A DNA stretch of 64,000 nt from Piezodorus guildinii (GCA_023052935.1 CM041292.1:169115900-169179899), one strand, 5' to 3'. Positions 44,415 to 56,092 are shown, numbered from the stretch's first letter. Numbers and translations: made by a program. The notes: a model not told the origin generated them from the sequence alone.

Positions 44415-47027
44415 TCAGACATAGTCCGAACTCCTTCCCTCGGCGACAACGTCAACGAGAGGTAGTGATCCTTGCCACCTCCCAGGCTTGGGTGGTGGGG
44501 TGATATCAGAAAATAATGGATTAGCACAGGCCTTCAGCCCATCAAAAAATTTAATGTGCCTCCGGCTGATATATTCAGGCACTGTTGGCAATACTAATTC
44601 CTGATGAAGGATATGGTTTCTGGCCCTCTGTAAGTTGGTACCTCTGACAATCCGCCGAAGGATGGAGTTCTGGAACGTCTGTAATTGTTTGAGAGTGGAC
44701 TTAAACAGATGCCGCATCAAGGGCGCACCATAGAGCATAGTCGGACGTATTATAGCCTTGTAGATCTGTAGTTTCAGCCTCAGTGAGAGCTGAGGTGACG
44801 TGAGTAAATGATTAAGTCTATAGCTCTTTCTCCTGGCCAGTTTGAGTCGTTCCCGTACGTGACTAGATAAGGTGAGGTGCCTATCTAGAGTGACGCCCAG
44901 GTAGAGGATTGAATTAGAGACTGGCAGTGTTTCTCCGTTCACTTTAAAATCAGTGGGCAAAGCGCTCTTCCCCTTCTGGAACGACATGACAATAGCATCG
45001 GTCTTCTTCGGGTTCACCCTAATGCCAATCTCCTTCAGCTCATCTACAATAGTGGTCGATGCTCCTTGTGCCAGGGTGAGCCCTTTTCGGTCTCATACTA
45101 GAAGCATAGATGCCAATGTCATCGGCGTAGGCTGCTACCAGTGCCATTGGGTGCTTCATTGAGATCACTTTTGCTGTAAAGATCACAAACAATAGTGGTC
45201 CCAATACAGAACCTTGAGGAACCCCACAAATGGTGTCCTTTGAAGTTGACAATTTATCGCCTACCCTTACGACGAAGGATCTCCCGCTTAAGTAGCTTCT
45301 GATCAATCGGCATAATGAAGCTGGAAAACGATAGTCTTCCAACTGGCGAAGCAGTAACTCGTGGGATACACAATCAAACGCCTGTGTGCAGTCCAGCGAG
45401 ATGAACGCCGTGGCTTCATTGTTCTTCGTCATACGCTCTATGGTGTGCCTTTGAAGTTTCACTAAATGATGATCGCAGGCTACGCCTCGTGAGAACCCGG
45501 TCTGTTCTGGTGGAATGATGGACTCCTCACTGCAGTGCTCTAGCAGATGGTGATGGATCAGCCTCTCGAACACCTTGCTCATATGCGAAAGGAGACTGAT
45601 AGGCCGATAATGCTCTGGTGAGTCTCCATTCTTCCCAGGCTTAAGTAGCGGCACTATGATCGCTTGCTTCCAGTCATCGGGGAAGTATGAGATCCGCATA
45701 CAGGAGTTAAAAATGTTTAATAAGAAGGCTTTACCCCTCCGAGGTAGCATCTTCAATAGTACATACGGAATATCATCCAGTCCCGAAGCCTTGTTACCCT
45801 TGGTGCGTCGTAGTACCGACTCAAGCTGTCCGAAGGTGGAGAATATCCTCTTTTCATTAGGGGACGTTGGTCTTCCCGCAGGTAGTGTGGGAGCATTTAA
45901 CAGCCGATCATCTTCCCTCGCCTTATAAGAATCGGCCAAGAGTTCAGCCTGTTCCTCAGGGGATAATAGGGTGCCACCTGATGTAAGGTGTACACTCTTC
46001 CTCTTAGTGACGTGTGACCTCACAAGTCTCCAGAACTGACGATGATCATCATGAGTCCTACGGAGTTGCTCGTGCCATAGGAAAGTCTTCCATTCACGCA
46101 TGAGGCTGGCTATCTGCCGGGTCATCGCATTGATGGCCGGTTTCAAGCCGTAGTCACAAGTTCGGTAGAAAATATTCCTCAGGTTGTTCCTTTGTGCAAT
46201 GAGATCAAGAATGTGGCTCGGTGGTTTCCTGAAGGCGTTTGGCTGAGGACTAAACCTTGGTATGGTAAGATTGGCTGATACATGGACGGTGGTGGGGATA
46301 TCCGAGATCGCCTTCTGCACCTCTTTACCAGTTCTTAAGTACTGTATCTTTGGTAGGGTATCATCCACACTAGCCCTATATCCTTTCCAGTCGGCCTTGT
46401 GGAAGAGGAACTTGCTCGCGGGTGGTGTTGCTGGAGTTCCCTCAAAGGCATATAGCACAGGCCGGTGGTCCGACGGTCCGTATGGGAGCGCTAGGCACTC
46501 AGTAACAGTGTGAAGGTCCCTGGTCAGGAGTAGGTCAAGTGTGGATGTCCAGTCAGGTCGGGCCGCATGCCTAAAGGTGTGCACTCCGGGGTGGAAGACA
46601 GCCATCCTGGTCTTGGTGATATAGGTACCCATCGGATTGTTGCTACCGCACAGCCAGGCAGTGTGCCGGGCGTTGAAGTCCCCTAAGATGACAAACCGAC
46701 TCTTATCCTAGGCGTGCTGCAGCAAACGTTGTTTTAATCGAACATCTACTGTGACTATATGAGTACCCTCTGTAGAAGCTACTGGGTTGGGTACCAACCT
46801 CGATGGGATATCTCCTCGAACCAGAATCACTACGGCCTCGTTAGCCCCGGGTTGACAAGCCTCCCGGTATGCAATATACCCTGAAAATACAGTGAAGCAG
46901 AGGTGGGTAGTATAGTGTCGGTCAGCGCCACCACCGATGGCCGGTGCTGCTGCAGGAGGAGTTCTATTTCAGCCTTCTTCAGTAGTAGGCCTCGAATATT
47001 ATAGGAAATAACTAAGTGCTCAGTCAT
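44415..47027 (-). pseudogene. Jockey ORF2: endonuclease and reverse transcriptase, broken
   Basis: ORF2 cuts the target and copies the RNA. It starts at 47027 (MTEHLVISYNIRGLLLKKAE), overlapping ORF1 by 8 nt in ATGACTGA. A first frame break occurs near 46830. The next segment, ACQPGANEAVVILVRGDIPS, carries a TAG after RLLQHA and then FVILGDFNARHTAWLCG, an endonuclease block. From 46632 the frame is open for 530 codons: GPSDHRPV (endonuclease), HYRPISLLSHMSKVFERLI (about residue 341), FISLDCTQAFDCVSHELLL (410), GVPQGSVLGPLLF (470) and the catalytic AYADD (501-505). A second break near 45040 leads to the last 200 codons (MNPKKTDAIVMSFQKGKSAL and IIRPTMLYGAPLM), ending at 44415. All catalytic blocks are present, so inactivation is recent. 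Confidence 0.95.
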
Positions 47028-47868
47028 AATGCTTAGCGATGATCTTCGTCAGCATCTTCATCATTTCTCGAACAGTTGCCATCATCTCTGCGAATTGGGC
47101 GTTGAATAGAGCATTGCTTGGATGTGCTTGTGTATTTAATGTGAATTGCGTTGTTGAGGAGTGAGCGGGTGCTGTCATTGGTTCAGCTTCTTCATGATGC
47201 GATGTTGGGGATGTTCTCTGTAGCTGCTGCTGCTGCTGTTGCTGCCCGGCGGGTCCGCCAAGTAGTTCAGTGAAAGCCAAGTTAGGGTTGACTAGCCTAC
47301 TTGTCTTACTTGAAGGGGCTGCTACATTTATAATTGTCCTCTTTCTCATCTGGATCAGTTCTAGCCGGCGGGGACACTCTTTGGAGGAGGCATGATGGGC
47401 TCCACTACAGTTGGCACATTTGATTGGTGCAAGTCGTGGGCAGCTTCTTTCTTCATGAGTTAGGGCGCACCGGGGGCATTTTACTGTCCTCCCGCAGTAT
47501 TTCATGGTGTGCCCAAACTCTAAGCAGTTTCGACACTGTGCTGGGCATTTATCTTCTTTAAAGGGGGTTACCCTAAATCTAACCTGGTTCACATGGCGAA
47601 GAGCCTGTACATTTTCGATTTTTACCGTAGGCTCAGTGATGAGCAAGATGGCTTCAATCGGGTAGGTTACTTCTCCTTGTCGTTTGGTCAGGGGCTTGGC
47701 CATCACGAACCCTGGCAGCATTTGTTTCACTTCAGTGGCGAACATATTTAAATCACTGTCAACATCGAAGCCATGAACCACAAACTTCTTTGTCTTCTTG
47801 GTGCCGCGAGGTGCATAGGTGTGGAATTGCACCTTATCATCACGACGGAATAGTTTTACCACGGCATA
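47020..47868 (-). pseudogene. Jockey ORF1 (gag-like nucleic-acid-binding protein), 5'-truncated
   Basis: ORF1 protein coats the LINE RNA. The preserved 280 codons hold a gag core (residues 20-95, KKFVVHGFDVDSDLNMFA to VRFRVTP) and three zinc knuckles. The first is C110-x2-C113-x4-H118-x4-C123, the second C129-x2-C132-x3-H136-x4-C141, and the third C149-x2-C152-x4-H157-x5-C163. A glutamine run follows near residue 210 and a Met-rich helix near the end. The frame reads back through GCC GTG GTA without an ATG, so the true start was lost when the copy was truncated. It ends with KHYD at 47020. Confidence 0.93.
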
Positions 47869-47870
47869 GC

Positions 47871-47876
47871 ACTGTT

Positions 47877-47883
<7 letters not shown>
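47871..47883 (+). repeat. 13-bp target copy 2 (ACTGTTTTTACTT)
   Basis: Lies between the 5' junction of the long LINE and the T-run of the short one. Confidence 0.93.
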
Positions 47884-47912
<29 letters not shown>

Positions 47913-48091
47913 CTTACCCTCTGGTTTTATTTTCGAACAAAATACAAATACAAATATAATATGTATAGCTGTCAGATTTGTCCTTCTGTTACCCGGATTG
48001 CTATATGCGCTGGATGCACTAGTAATCTATCAAGGGCTTCTTCTAAGCCTTTATTTATCCATTGCAAAATGGGAGGGACCATTCTTCAGGG
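47882..48091 (-). mobile_element. Truncated copy of the same LINE (3' tail only)
   Basis: A T-run (47882-47912) and about 180 bp of the 3' UTR, in the same orientation as the long copy. It lacks the 16-base stretch AGGTATTCTAAAGAGG, so it is not a simple duplication of its neighbour. It ends at CCATTCTTCAGG. Confidence 0.93.
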
Positions 48092-48104
48092 ACTGTTTTT
48101 ACTT
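48092..48104 (+). repeat. 13-bp target copy 3 (ACTGTTTTTACTT)
   Basis: Third identical copy, followed by the native flank CCAAGCATATTATAATTTTC. Confidence 0.93.
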
Positions 48105-48505
48105 CCAAGCATATTATAATTTTCAAATCAATATGTTTATTTATAGTGTTGGGAAGAAATAACTTTTATTTTTACACTAACTGAGCCACCATTGACAATT
48201 TTTGACCTACTTTCCCTCCTAACTAAAGTCCTCCGCACACCCTTTGGCTAGACTTCTATTCAAACAATGAACTATTACTTTTTTGGAAAGCATAGTATTT
48301 ACTAAGCAGTGACTCACAGTTATTTCTTAGTTTAATTTGCTAGCAATTTTGTGACCTTATTAACTACAAAAACGTTTTTTAAAGAAATCAGATCTGCATA
48401 TTATTATCAGTAATATTTGGAAAATCAAGCTCATTAAGGGCCAATTTATTCGTAATAAAGTATGAATAATTTATTAATTTTCGAATGATTTACAATTGAT
48501 ATATA
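48105..48505. other. AT-rich spacer
   Basis: Nothing recognised apart from a short GC-richer patch at 48190-48250. Confidence 0.5.
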
Positions 48506-48509
48506 TATT

Positions 48510-48890
48510 TTTTTTTACTTTATTATTTTCAAAAATGAACCATTGCAATCAGTCAAACAGATAAAATAAAAACGCCACTCCCTCAAAATAAAGATACGCA
48601 GAACCCGAATAATAAATTGAACCGTTATTCAAAAATAATGAATAAATTCTAAATTTAGCTCTAAGTGCTATGTCATAGAAAATTAAATTTCCTACAAAAT
48701 GAAAAAAATCATTGAAATTGTTTCAGACCTAGCAAAAATATTTAACCCTGAGTTTAAAATCAGCTTAGGTGATGAACCATTTTTCTTTTAATTATTTAAT
48801 CCTTTAATGATTATTTAATATCGTATTAACAGCTATATAAACAGTTATACCCAGTGTAATAATTTGCAGCGTTTTTCTTTACGCCTCAAC
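48510..48890 (-). repeat. F-family repeat copy
   Basis: Inverted orientation relative to 13490-14010. It starts at TTATTATTTTCAAAAATGAA and ends at GTGTAATAATTTGCAGCGTT. Confidence 0.55.
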
Positions 48891-49635
48891 AGTAGCTACA
48901 CTTCCTTTTCAAAGTTTATTAATGTAAATATTATTTAGCAATAGATACAAAAATTGTCAGATGCATACACTGGTATATTAGCAATGATCAAGAAAAGAAA
49001 AAATGTTCCATTGCATAGTATTCATAAAACGTTAAAAACTAAATCCGAGCAGACTTGTAAGTATTAAACATTCAGTTGATTTTTTTTTCCTGGCGGTCGT
49101 TATCATTTTTGAGGTGACATTGATAGAGGCAGAGAGAAGATAGAGCTAACAAAGCTGGAGAGATTGGGGAGAACCTCGAAGGGGATTGCCGTTATAACCC
49201 GCTCAGTATTCAATAATAGACACCAATGGAGGTGGGGTAACGATCTGCACACATACCACTATTGGAAACCTGACAATTTATCCAGATTTTTTGCCAGTCC
49301 CATTTTCCTCAGGCATCCCGTCTTTAATCTCCTTTGTTTCAATTCGAACCGATACCCCTTTGTGCTCCCGTGCTTCTTCTGTTCGGCTCTTTAACAGCAG
49401 ACATTCGAAAAATTGGCATATATGTCACAAAACGATTTCTTCAAATAATTTTATTAATGTGGTAAGGTCTTAAAGTTATTTTTTCCCACTTGCATGATAT
49501 TCAATCCTTAAAAGAGATCCATTCCCATTCGAGCTAGCATTTTTTTTTTTTCATGTAGGTGTTTACGATAACGCTCCACCTCTTTAACAGATAATTTCAT
49601 CTTGGTAGTCTGTCTAAAGAACTATTTCAAATTTG
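48891..49635. other. Unassigned spacer with a GC-richer block
   Basis: The block at 49085-49400 includes AGAACCTCGAAGGGGATTGC and CTCCCGTGCTTCTTCTGTTC. It has a 76-codon plus-strand frame with no recognised domain. Similar GC-richer blocks occur at 20185, 56350 and 58800. They may be low-copy sequence. Confidence 0.35.
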
Positions 49636-49639
49636 ATTA

Positions 49640-50165
49640 GAGATGGAGTCATAACGTCATAAGAAATTTTATTATATTTAGATATCTACGTATCAGACTA
49701 AATTGTAGGCTTTCGTGGTATAATAATAATTGGCCTACCGAACCCGAAGGTACGTTCAAGCCCAGCCTCCCGAGATCAGACCTTATACAATCCTCCCATC
49801 GACGCCTCGGCCTACCTTTCGGACTCCTACTAATCGGTTTAGCGAACACTAACTTTTTCGTGATTCGTTCTTAACTGAGCCCAGCTACTTTCTTTACCCG
49901 CCCATTTGAGTCTCCGCGATGCTCCCATCTCAATTACACTCACAAGTTCTATAATTTTTACGTATTGAAACCTAGCGAATTCCCCAGTGACCTCGTCTCT
50001 TTTTGGACAAAATATTTTACGCGATATTTTATTTTCAAAAAACTAAAGGCGTTGTTCCTCCTTCAAATTAAGCAGCCACATTTCACATCCGTAAATCACC
50101 GTCGGAAGAATACTAGTTTTATAAATTCTAACCTTAACTTTTTAGATAGAAGCTGAAGAAGAAGA
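49640..50165 (-). pseudogene. LINE ORF2 C-terminal fragment (decayed)
   Basis: Read on the minus strand, KVKVRIYKTSILPTVIYGCEMWLLNLKEEQRL (in two pieces) is followed, after stops and shifts, by ISRSPKGRPRRRWEDCIRSDLGRLGL. This is the standard end of an AP-endonuclease LINE reverse-transcriptase protein. A related piece lies at 56850-57070. No catalytic core remains. Confidence 0.8.
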
Positions 50166-50635
50166 GTGCAATTACTACATCATTATAAATCTTTTTCCTT
50201 AAGCTTTAGATTATTAGTTCATATTTATTCAGATGAGGTCATGGTTAATATTTTAGGATTTTAAAATTATTTGGTAATATTTTTTACTGTCTCCATAAAA
50301 GTGATTGGTTATGTTCATAAGAGGGCGGCATATTATTTAAATAAACGTTCTAATTCTATTTTAATTAAATAAAATTTAAATAAGAGGTATTTATTAACTT
50401 TTAAGATTGTATTTATTAGATATTAGGTGATCTAATCTTGTATTTCCCTTCAGTATGCAATACAAATATAAAATAGTACTCTTTTATCCGAACATATGTT
50501 CTTATGGATGATATAATACTTTTTTTTTTAAATTTACTTTATTATTAAATTATTCCGTATAATTTTTATTTTTTATTATTAGTATCAAAAACTGCATACA
50601 GCCAATGGTTTTAATTAAACAAAATTAATGGTACT
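50166..50635. other. AT-rich spacer
   Basis: Nothing recognised. Confidence 0.5.
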
Positions 50636-50935
50636 TCTTCTTCTTCTTCCTCTAACTCCTGTGTGCCGCTAAGCGTGGAGTTGCCGCCTCGGTCCATCGA
50701 GCCCACTGGTCTCTGTCCCTAGTTTTTCTTTTCATCCCAGGGATGGTTAGTCCTCTTGCTGTACCAAATTTCCCAATGTAGTCTGAATACATACACCTGG
50801 GTCTGCCACGAGAACGTATTCCTTCCAGTCTGGCATCAAAACCACCTGGCCTTTCGGGTATCAATCATCCCGCAGACATTCCCGCACCAATCCATGGCCG
50901 CTTTTCCAGGATGTCACGCACTGATCGTACTTAAA
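50636..50935 (-). pseudogene. LINE ORF2 extreme C-terminus with (GAA)n tail
   Basis: On the minus strand the frame reads RLEGIRSRGRPRCMYSDYIG and later KRKTRDRDQWARWTEAATPR. This is the GRPxxRW...DRxxWxRW end seen in many LINE proteins. The frame stops at 50652, and a TTCTTCTTCTTC run (a GAA repeat on the minus strand) follows at 50636-50650 and would be the 3' tail. Confidence 0.75.
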
Positions 50936-51324
50936 TTAATGGTACTTAAATGTAAATTAAATCGGCATTATAAATCGTCAACCCTCCTCATAATATTCCA
51001 TAAAGGATAATGCCTAACTGATATAAAACACTAATTCTGCATTGTTAAATCCAGTTTAATCCAAATAGTTTTGAGAAACTATGAAAAAAGGTTTCGAGTA
51101 ATAGTGAAAAAATATGTGTTATCCATTGTATGGCATTACCATTCTGTCCATGTAAAAAATCTGTTGTAGCTTTAATGGGATTTGACATCTTAAATCAGCT
51201 ACTTCTTTTGGGTACAAATTTTGTTTCTTGATCCAGATATACCATGCACACTTTGAAATTATTCAGAATACTATAAAATGTTGATAATCATTACATCATA
51301 TTTGCAAATTAGCATGGACTCTAT
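50936..51324. other. AT-rich spacer
   Basis: Nothing recognised. Confidence 0.5.
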
Positions 51325-51646
51325 ACTTTCGCTTACTTCCATCTTCTTCCAGTGGCGCGACAGGCCGTTAAGGTCCTGGGCCTCGCGGTGTAAACTCTAA
51401 CAAGTTTACACTCACGTTTCACGATACAATTTTTAGTGTAGGGTCATCACTCCCTACGACTAATTTTGTGAGTGGCCACCATTTGGCTGACGGGTCTCAC
51501 CTACCCAGGAAAAGGTTGTGAGTGAATCCCAATTTTTTTACATCCTTATAAAAGCCTCGCCGGGACTGGGATTCGAACTCAGAACCTGTAGCATGAGACA
51601 CTAGCGCACTAGCCACTCAGCCACGGGCTCCCCACTTTCGCTTACT
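51325..51646 (-). mobile_element. tRNA-derived SINE with a 13-bp target duplication
   Basis: The element body is 51338-51633. On the minus strand the head has an A box (GTGGCTGAGTGGCTAGTGCG) and a B box (GAGTTCGAATCCC) in the arrangement of a tRNA with a long variable arm, of serine or leucine type. The target duplication ACTTTCGCTTACT is exact at 51325-51337 and 51634-51646. The target resembles the DINE-like terminus ACTTTCACTTACC, so the SINE probably landed in a decayed copy of it. Confidence 0.9.
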
Positions 51647-52164
51647 AGTATTTATATTTTGGCAAAGAGAAAGTGAAATTACAATAAATTAAGAAAAATT
51701 TCCTCTCGATGAAAAGTAAAAGAGTGGTTTTAATTACAGCGGCTGCTTTTTAGTCCACTAAAACGTCGGTATCAATGTCAATATTATTGAAGGTGGTTAG
51801 TATATATATCAAACGTGTCAATATTATTGTTAGGATATACCACTCTGTCGGTCAATGTATTGACTCAGCAATATTGACGGCGTATAGGGAGGGCTCTTCA
51901 TACATTATACAGATTATGATTTCACATCTGGTAAATGTAAGTAAACAAATATAAATAAAAATATATTTATAACTCATAAAAATATTCTTCATAGAGATGA
52001 AAATCACGTTAATAATTTGGAACCTATTTTTTTCAACTAGAATGTTACACTATAACACATAGAAAATTTTCTTTAAATATTTTAGGTTTACTTAGAATCA
52101 ATTAAGTAGTCAAGAACCTAAGAAGTTAGCTTGAAAGACATACACTTTAAGTTTTTTAGAAACA
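51647..52164. other. AT-rich spacer
   Basis: Nothing recognised. Confidence 0.5.
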
Positions 52165-52962
52165 ATTATTTATTGAGTAATATTACAATCTGTCCAATTT
52201 AGGACATTTTTAATAGTGATAAAGTACAACATTCATATTGCATTCACACGATATATACAAAACAATAAATTTATATAATAATAATACAATATACATATAT
52301 ACAAAACAAAATCATTAAAAGTATATACAAAAGTCACTCATACCTATATACAATTCACAAGCATACAGCACGTGAGTGGAGAATCTAGCCAATGCTAGAA
52401 CTCCAATATACATGTTACAAGAGGTCTCGAGGCCACTGCCGTTTCAACCTTCTAGGAGGATGGTAAGGATGTGTGGAGCTGGATAAGGATTGAGCTAGAG
52501 AATTCGGGTGATGGATAAGGCTCTGAAGGAATTTAGAGAATTTTAATGGTATAAGGTCTAAAATAAATGGAATATTTAGGTCGCGGTGTAAGGTATGGTT
52601 GGATACATAATAAGGAGCATTAACTGATATTGTATATAAGAAGTACCATTAATTTTGTTCGGAGGACTTTAGATTGGAAGGATTGAATGCGTTTGATGTT
52701 AGAATGCTGTCCCCCACAGTTGAAGTACGTAGGTCCAGATAGGTTTCAGTACTATCTTGTATATTAACAGTTTGTTCTCGATAGATAGTTTGGGATTTCT
52801 GTTCAGTAGTCTGTATAATTGTCCAAATCGTCGATTAAGTTCTTGTCGTTTAAGTCTAGTATGCGGGTTCCAAGTTAGTCTTTTGTCCAGAAGGAACCAA
52901 GATACCGGACTGTGTCGGAGAAAGGAAGCGGAACGGAGTTAAAGAGAACTGGAGGGCTGGAT
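52165..52962 (-). mobile_element. Jockey LINE 3' tail (same family as 36039-38476)
   Basis: The 3' UTR and the ORF2 end align with 36054-37000 of the better copy. The shared phrases include GGCCACTGCCGTTTCAACCT, GATTGAATGCGTTTGATGTT and CTTTTGTCCAG. It breaks off near 52962 (5' truncation). It has an extra stretch of about 25 bp at 52635-52660 (TATATAAGAAGTACCATTAA) not found in the other copy. It keeps the CGA codon that became a stop in the 36-38 kb copy. A poly-A tail is not clear. Confidence 0.9.
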
Positions 52963-53515
52963 TACTTTAAATTTAAATAGGTATATCTTTTCTTATATTA
53001 AAAACATAAAAACAAAGCTTACACAACAAATAAAGCTTTTCTTCATGAATTTTTCCATTACACCAAAAGTTTATCTTATATTAATATAATATTATAATAT
53101 AATACTAATCCTTAATCCTTTGGGGAATCAGATAATCTTGTGTTGTGTGTACCGCAGAAAGGTTTCGCTACTAAAGAATTGATACTGTGCTAAGGATATA
53201 TAATTAATATTTTTACTACTTTTGGGCTCAAACTGGGATTGGTCTATACAAATTTATCTTCTAGTCAAAGTGATAAATAATTTTAAATTTGTTAATAAAA
53301 ATGATAGAAGGTGAAATAGTTTGCTTAGAGGTATACATGTATTTACGGATAAATTACCACTAATCTAGTCAAAAATCCAAAACAAAATGTATTTTTTTTA
53401 GTTACAGACTTAATAGTTTCTTTTCAGTATCACTGCAGGCTTACTTATATTATTACAAAAAATAATTGTAGCTACAAAACCTATGAAGAATCTTGGTTAC
53501 AGTACTTATACAGAT
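52963..53515. other. AT-rich spacer
   Basis: Nothing recognised. Confidence 0.5.
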
Positions 53516-53519
53516 AGAT

Positions 53520-53745
53520 TCGATCTTACGGTCGTGCAAGGAGGTGATTTGACCCAGATCACGCTCAACTCTCAGGTTATTTTCCTAAATTTTTGGGTGT
53601 CTTCTTCATAGAGGCCGGTTTTATCCCACCCAGCAAGGTCTTCCCACCCCTATAAATAATGTCAATAATAATGCCATAGTCGGGGTTCGAACCCGGGAAG
53701 TAGATTCGTCCATTATCCATTGAACCACACCGCTCCCTTAAAATT
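53520..53745 (-). mobile_element. tRNA-derived SINE
   Basis: On the minus strand, AGCGGTGTGGTTCAATGGAT (A box) is followed by the B box GGGTTCGAACCCCGACTATG. The other end (GAGCGTGATCTGGGTCAAAT on the minus strand) is shared with 29265-29560. It is a tRNA-derived SINE and not a tRNA gene, because no cloverleaf closes beyond the boxes. Confidence 0.82.
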
Positions 53746-55165
53746 ATTTAACATTTTCTTAGTTTTATCATTGTAATATATTAAAATATTGTAACTGTTT
53801 AAATCTGTTTTTTACCAAATGTATACCTCTCAGTTATGTATTCTAAAATAAATATTAGACACACACATAATAAGAAAACACTACATACAGTGCTCTATAT
53901 TTTTTTTTAAACAATTACTTTAGAAAAGAAAATAGGAAAAGAAGCTACTACTTTTTTCTTTAACTTTTCCTTACTAGAACTTAAAAGTAAAAAAATAAAA
54001 CGTATTGAATTTCGATGTGGTAGCATAATATAGATACATAGGTCAATCCATTCGAAACCGTCCAGACATTGCCATCAACATTTTTTATTTTAATGATATT
54101 TTAACCAGTTATTCTCAATCCTTCCATGAATAAAAAAACCGTGGAAAATATTTTTTCTGGGAAATACTTTTAGTATTTCTGCTGGTTTAAGTCTGCTTTA
54201 CTACTGAAAACATGTGTTTTAATAACAAAATAACCCTAATTCTGGTTATTTTGCAGATATCGAGTCAAAATAAAAACTAACAATAAGATAAGGATATGCT
54301 AAATATCTTTCGTCCTTACAGCTTATAACCTTAAAAGTGAAGAAAGTGATTACAATATTTAATAAAAATTAATAAAAAAATGAAATTTTTAGCGAGCGAA
54401 AATTCTAAATTTTTACAGGAAGAAGGGCTGTGACTGAGCTATGCACGAAAAAAATAATAATGATGAGTCTCTTTTCCTTTATGGACTTCTAACTCTCTAA
54501 AAGTCTCATTTTTTATTAATTTTGTATATCCTTTTTATTTTATTCATTTTTTATAAAGCATACCCTTATCTTATTGTCAGTCTTTGTTTTGACTCGATAT
54601 TTGGAAAATTACCAGAATTAGAGATTTTCACAACACATGATTTCAGTCTCGAAGCTGACCTAAAATGCCAGAAAAATAATTTATATACGGCTTTATATTT
54701 ATGAAACGATCGAGAACAAAGTGTTACAAAATTACTGAAATCAATAATGTTCAACGCCGAAATTAATGAAAATTGGATGATTTTAAATGGATAGACCTAC
54801 ATGTATTTTACATACAATCAATATTTATTGCACGTTAAAAAAAAAACACCGAAACTCCACACTCCTGTTAAATAAATATATACTCTACAACTCTACGCTC
54901 ATAGAACGGTTCGAAATAAATGAATAATTCGTCCTTTTCTCCCGGCATTTTGGACCGGTACTTAACATTGTTGCAGTCTTCTGAAATCAGCTTGACTCAT
55001 AGTCATTTAGACATCATTTTCTCAACATCTCTACGCTGCAGGATTAAGGTAGGTCAGTCACTTAATTCTCTCTTACTTTCTATTTCTGACGGCAGCACTA
55101 ATCGGGATCTAACTTCACAAAAATAAATACAAAAATTTCATGTAACGATATTATTATTATTTTGT
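53746..55165. other. AT-rich stretch, unassigned
   Basis: Frames at 54522-54704 and 54566-54754 overlap on opposite strands and have no recognised domain. A (ATT)n run at 55148-55161 borders the next repeat. Confidence 0.45.
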
Positions 55166-55168
55166 TTT

Positions 55169-56092
55169 ACTTTCACTTACCTATAAAATATATAGTAAGG
55201 GAAAGTATTGCGATCGTGAAAATTTTTGAATTCCAGTTTTCAACGGAAATACACGTTTTAGGGTCTTCTGAGTACAAATGACTAAGTCCCGAAAAAAAGG
55301 TCTGTGTGTCCGTCCGTCCATGTGTGTGTGTGTGTGTGTGTGTGGTAAGTCTTGCGCAAAAAACCATAGGTCGTACGAAACTGAAATTTCATATTTAAGA
55401 CAACTATATGCTTGAGATGTTACATCAACTTTTTCATCAAAATCGGCTAACCAGAAGAGCTACTTTATTCTATGCATTTTGAGCTTTTTATAATTTTCTC
55501 AAAAACGGCTCTATCGATTTAGATTAAACTCGCTGTGCTTCTGAATTCAATGGGCTTTAATATGGCGTATGTTTCATTCTGATTTAAATAGTTTTACAGG
55601 TCTTAAATGCTGATATTTGAAAATTTCTTTCTCTAAAGTACCTTTAATTTCGTAGATTCGAATAAAATAACCATATACTCTTGTTTCATGGATAAATTAC
55701 AGCTAAATATTAAATTTTAGCGAATTCGATTAACAACTCAAGGAGAAAAGCGCAATCATATGTTTTTAGGCAATTTTTTAGTTTTTGATAATAAGAACAG
55801 TAATATACCGTTGGAAAGAGAAATATTTTTGAAAAAATGTTATCTGATAGAATAAGTTGTAAAAGGTAATATTAAGTGACGAATGGGGAATAAACTAATT
55901 ACTGATTAACAATTTAATTTAGTTATATTATTTAATCTAAATTATATGTTTCTAACGAAAATGAATACACGTTTTATTGAAATCAACTTTAAATCAATGT
56001 TGAATCAATTAAAATGAAGTATATTTAATATTTTTCAAATTGATTTTAACAGTCGAGGTAAGGGAAAGTCGTGTGTTGCCCGCACCAGATTT
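55169..56092 (-). repeat. DINE-like element, complete copy
   Basis: This is the best copy for defining the family. One end is a stem-loop (ACTTTCACTTACC, short A/T loop, GTAAGGGAAAGT). The body has a (GT)n tract (55321-55343) and conserved blocks such as AACGGCTCTATCGATTTAGA and ACAGGTCTTAAATGCTGATA. The other end is GAGGTAAGGGAAAGTCGTG followed by TTGCCCGCACCAGA and a T-run. A subterminal inverted repeat, a microsatellite core and a hairpin at one end are the traits of DINE-1/Helentron-type non-autonomous elements. In that reading the element runs on the minus strand and begins with TCTGGTGCG. The class assignment is inference. Confidence 0.75.

Larger units (their letters stand above)
44145..47870 (-). 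mobile_element. Jockey-clade LINE, nearly complete, 3.7 kb
   Basis: Minus strand: ORF1 (47868-47020), ORF2 (47027 to 44415 with breaks), 3' UTR (about 44201-44414) and a poly-A tail (56-base T-run at 44145-44200). Three zinc knuckles in ORF1, an AP-type endonuclease and a reverse transcriptase without RNase H in ORF2, and the A tail together indicate the Jockey clade. It is truncated at the 5' end inside ORF1: the frame runs open into the target copy without a start. It is broken by two frameshifts and one TAG. Confidence 0.95.

Noticed and set aside
45656..45928. 90-codon plus-strand frame, with others at 44953-45162 and 46262-46513
   Set aside because: Antisense shadows of the Jockey ORF2, whose catalytic motifs are on the minus strand.
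51545..51633. Genuine tRNA gene on the minus strand
   Set aside because: A and B boxes are present, but the acceptor arms do not pair and a SINE body with a target duplication follows.
53670..53740. Genuine tRNA gene on the minus strand
   Set aside because: Same reason: box sequences only, continuing into a SINE body shared with 29265-29560.
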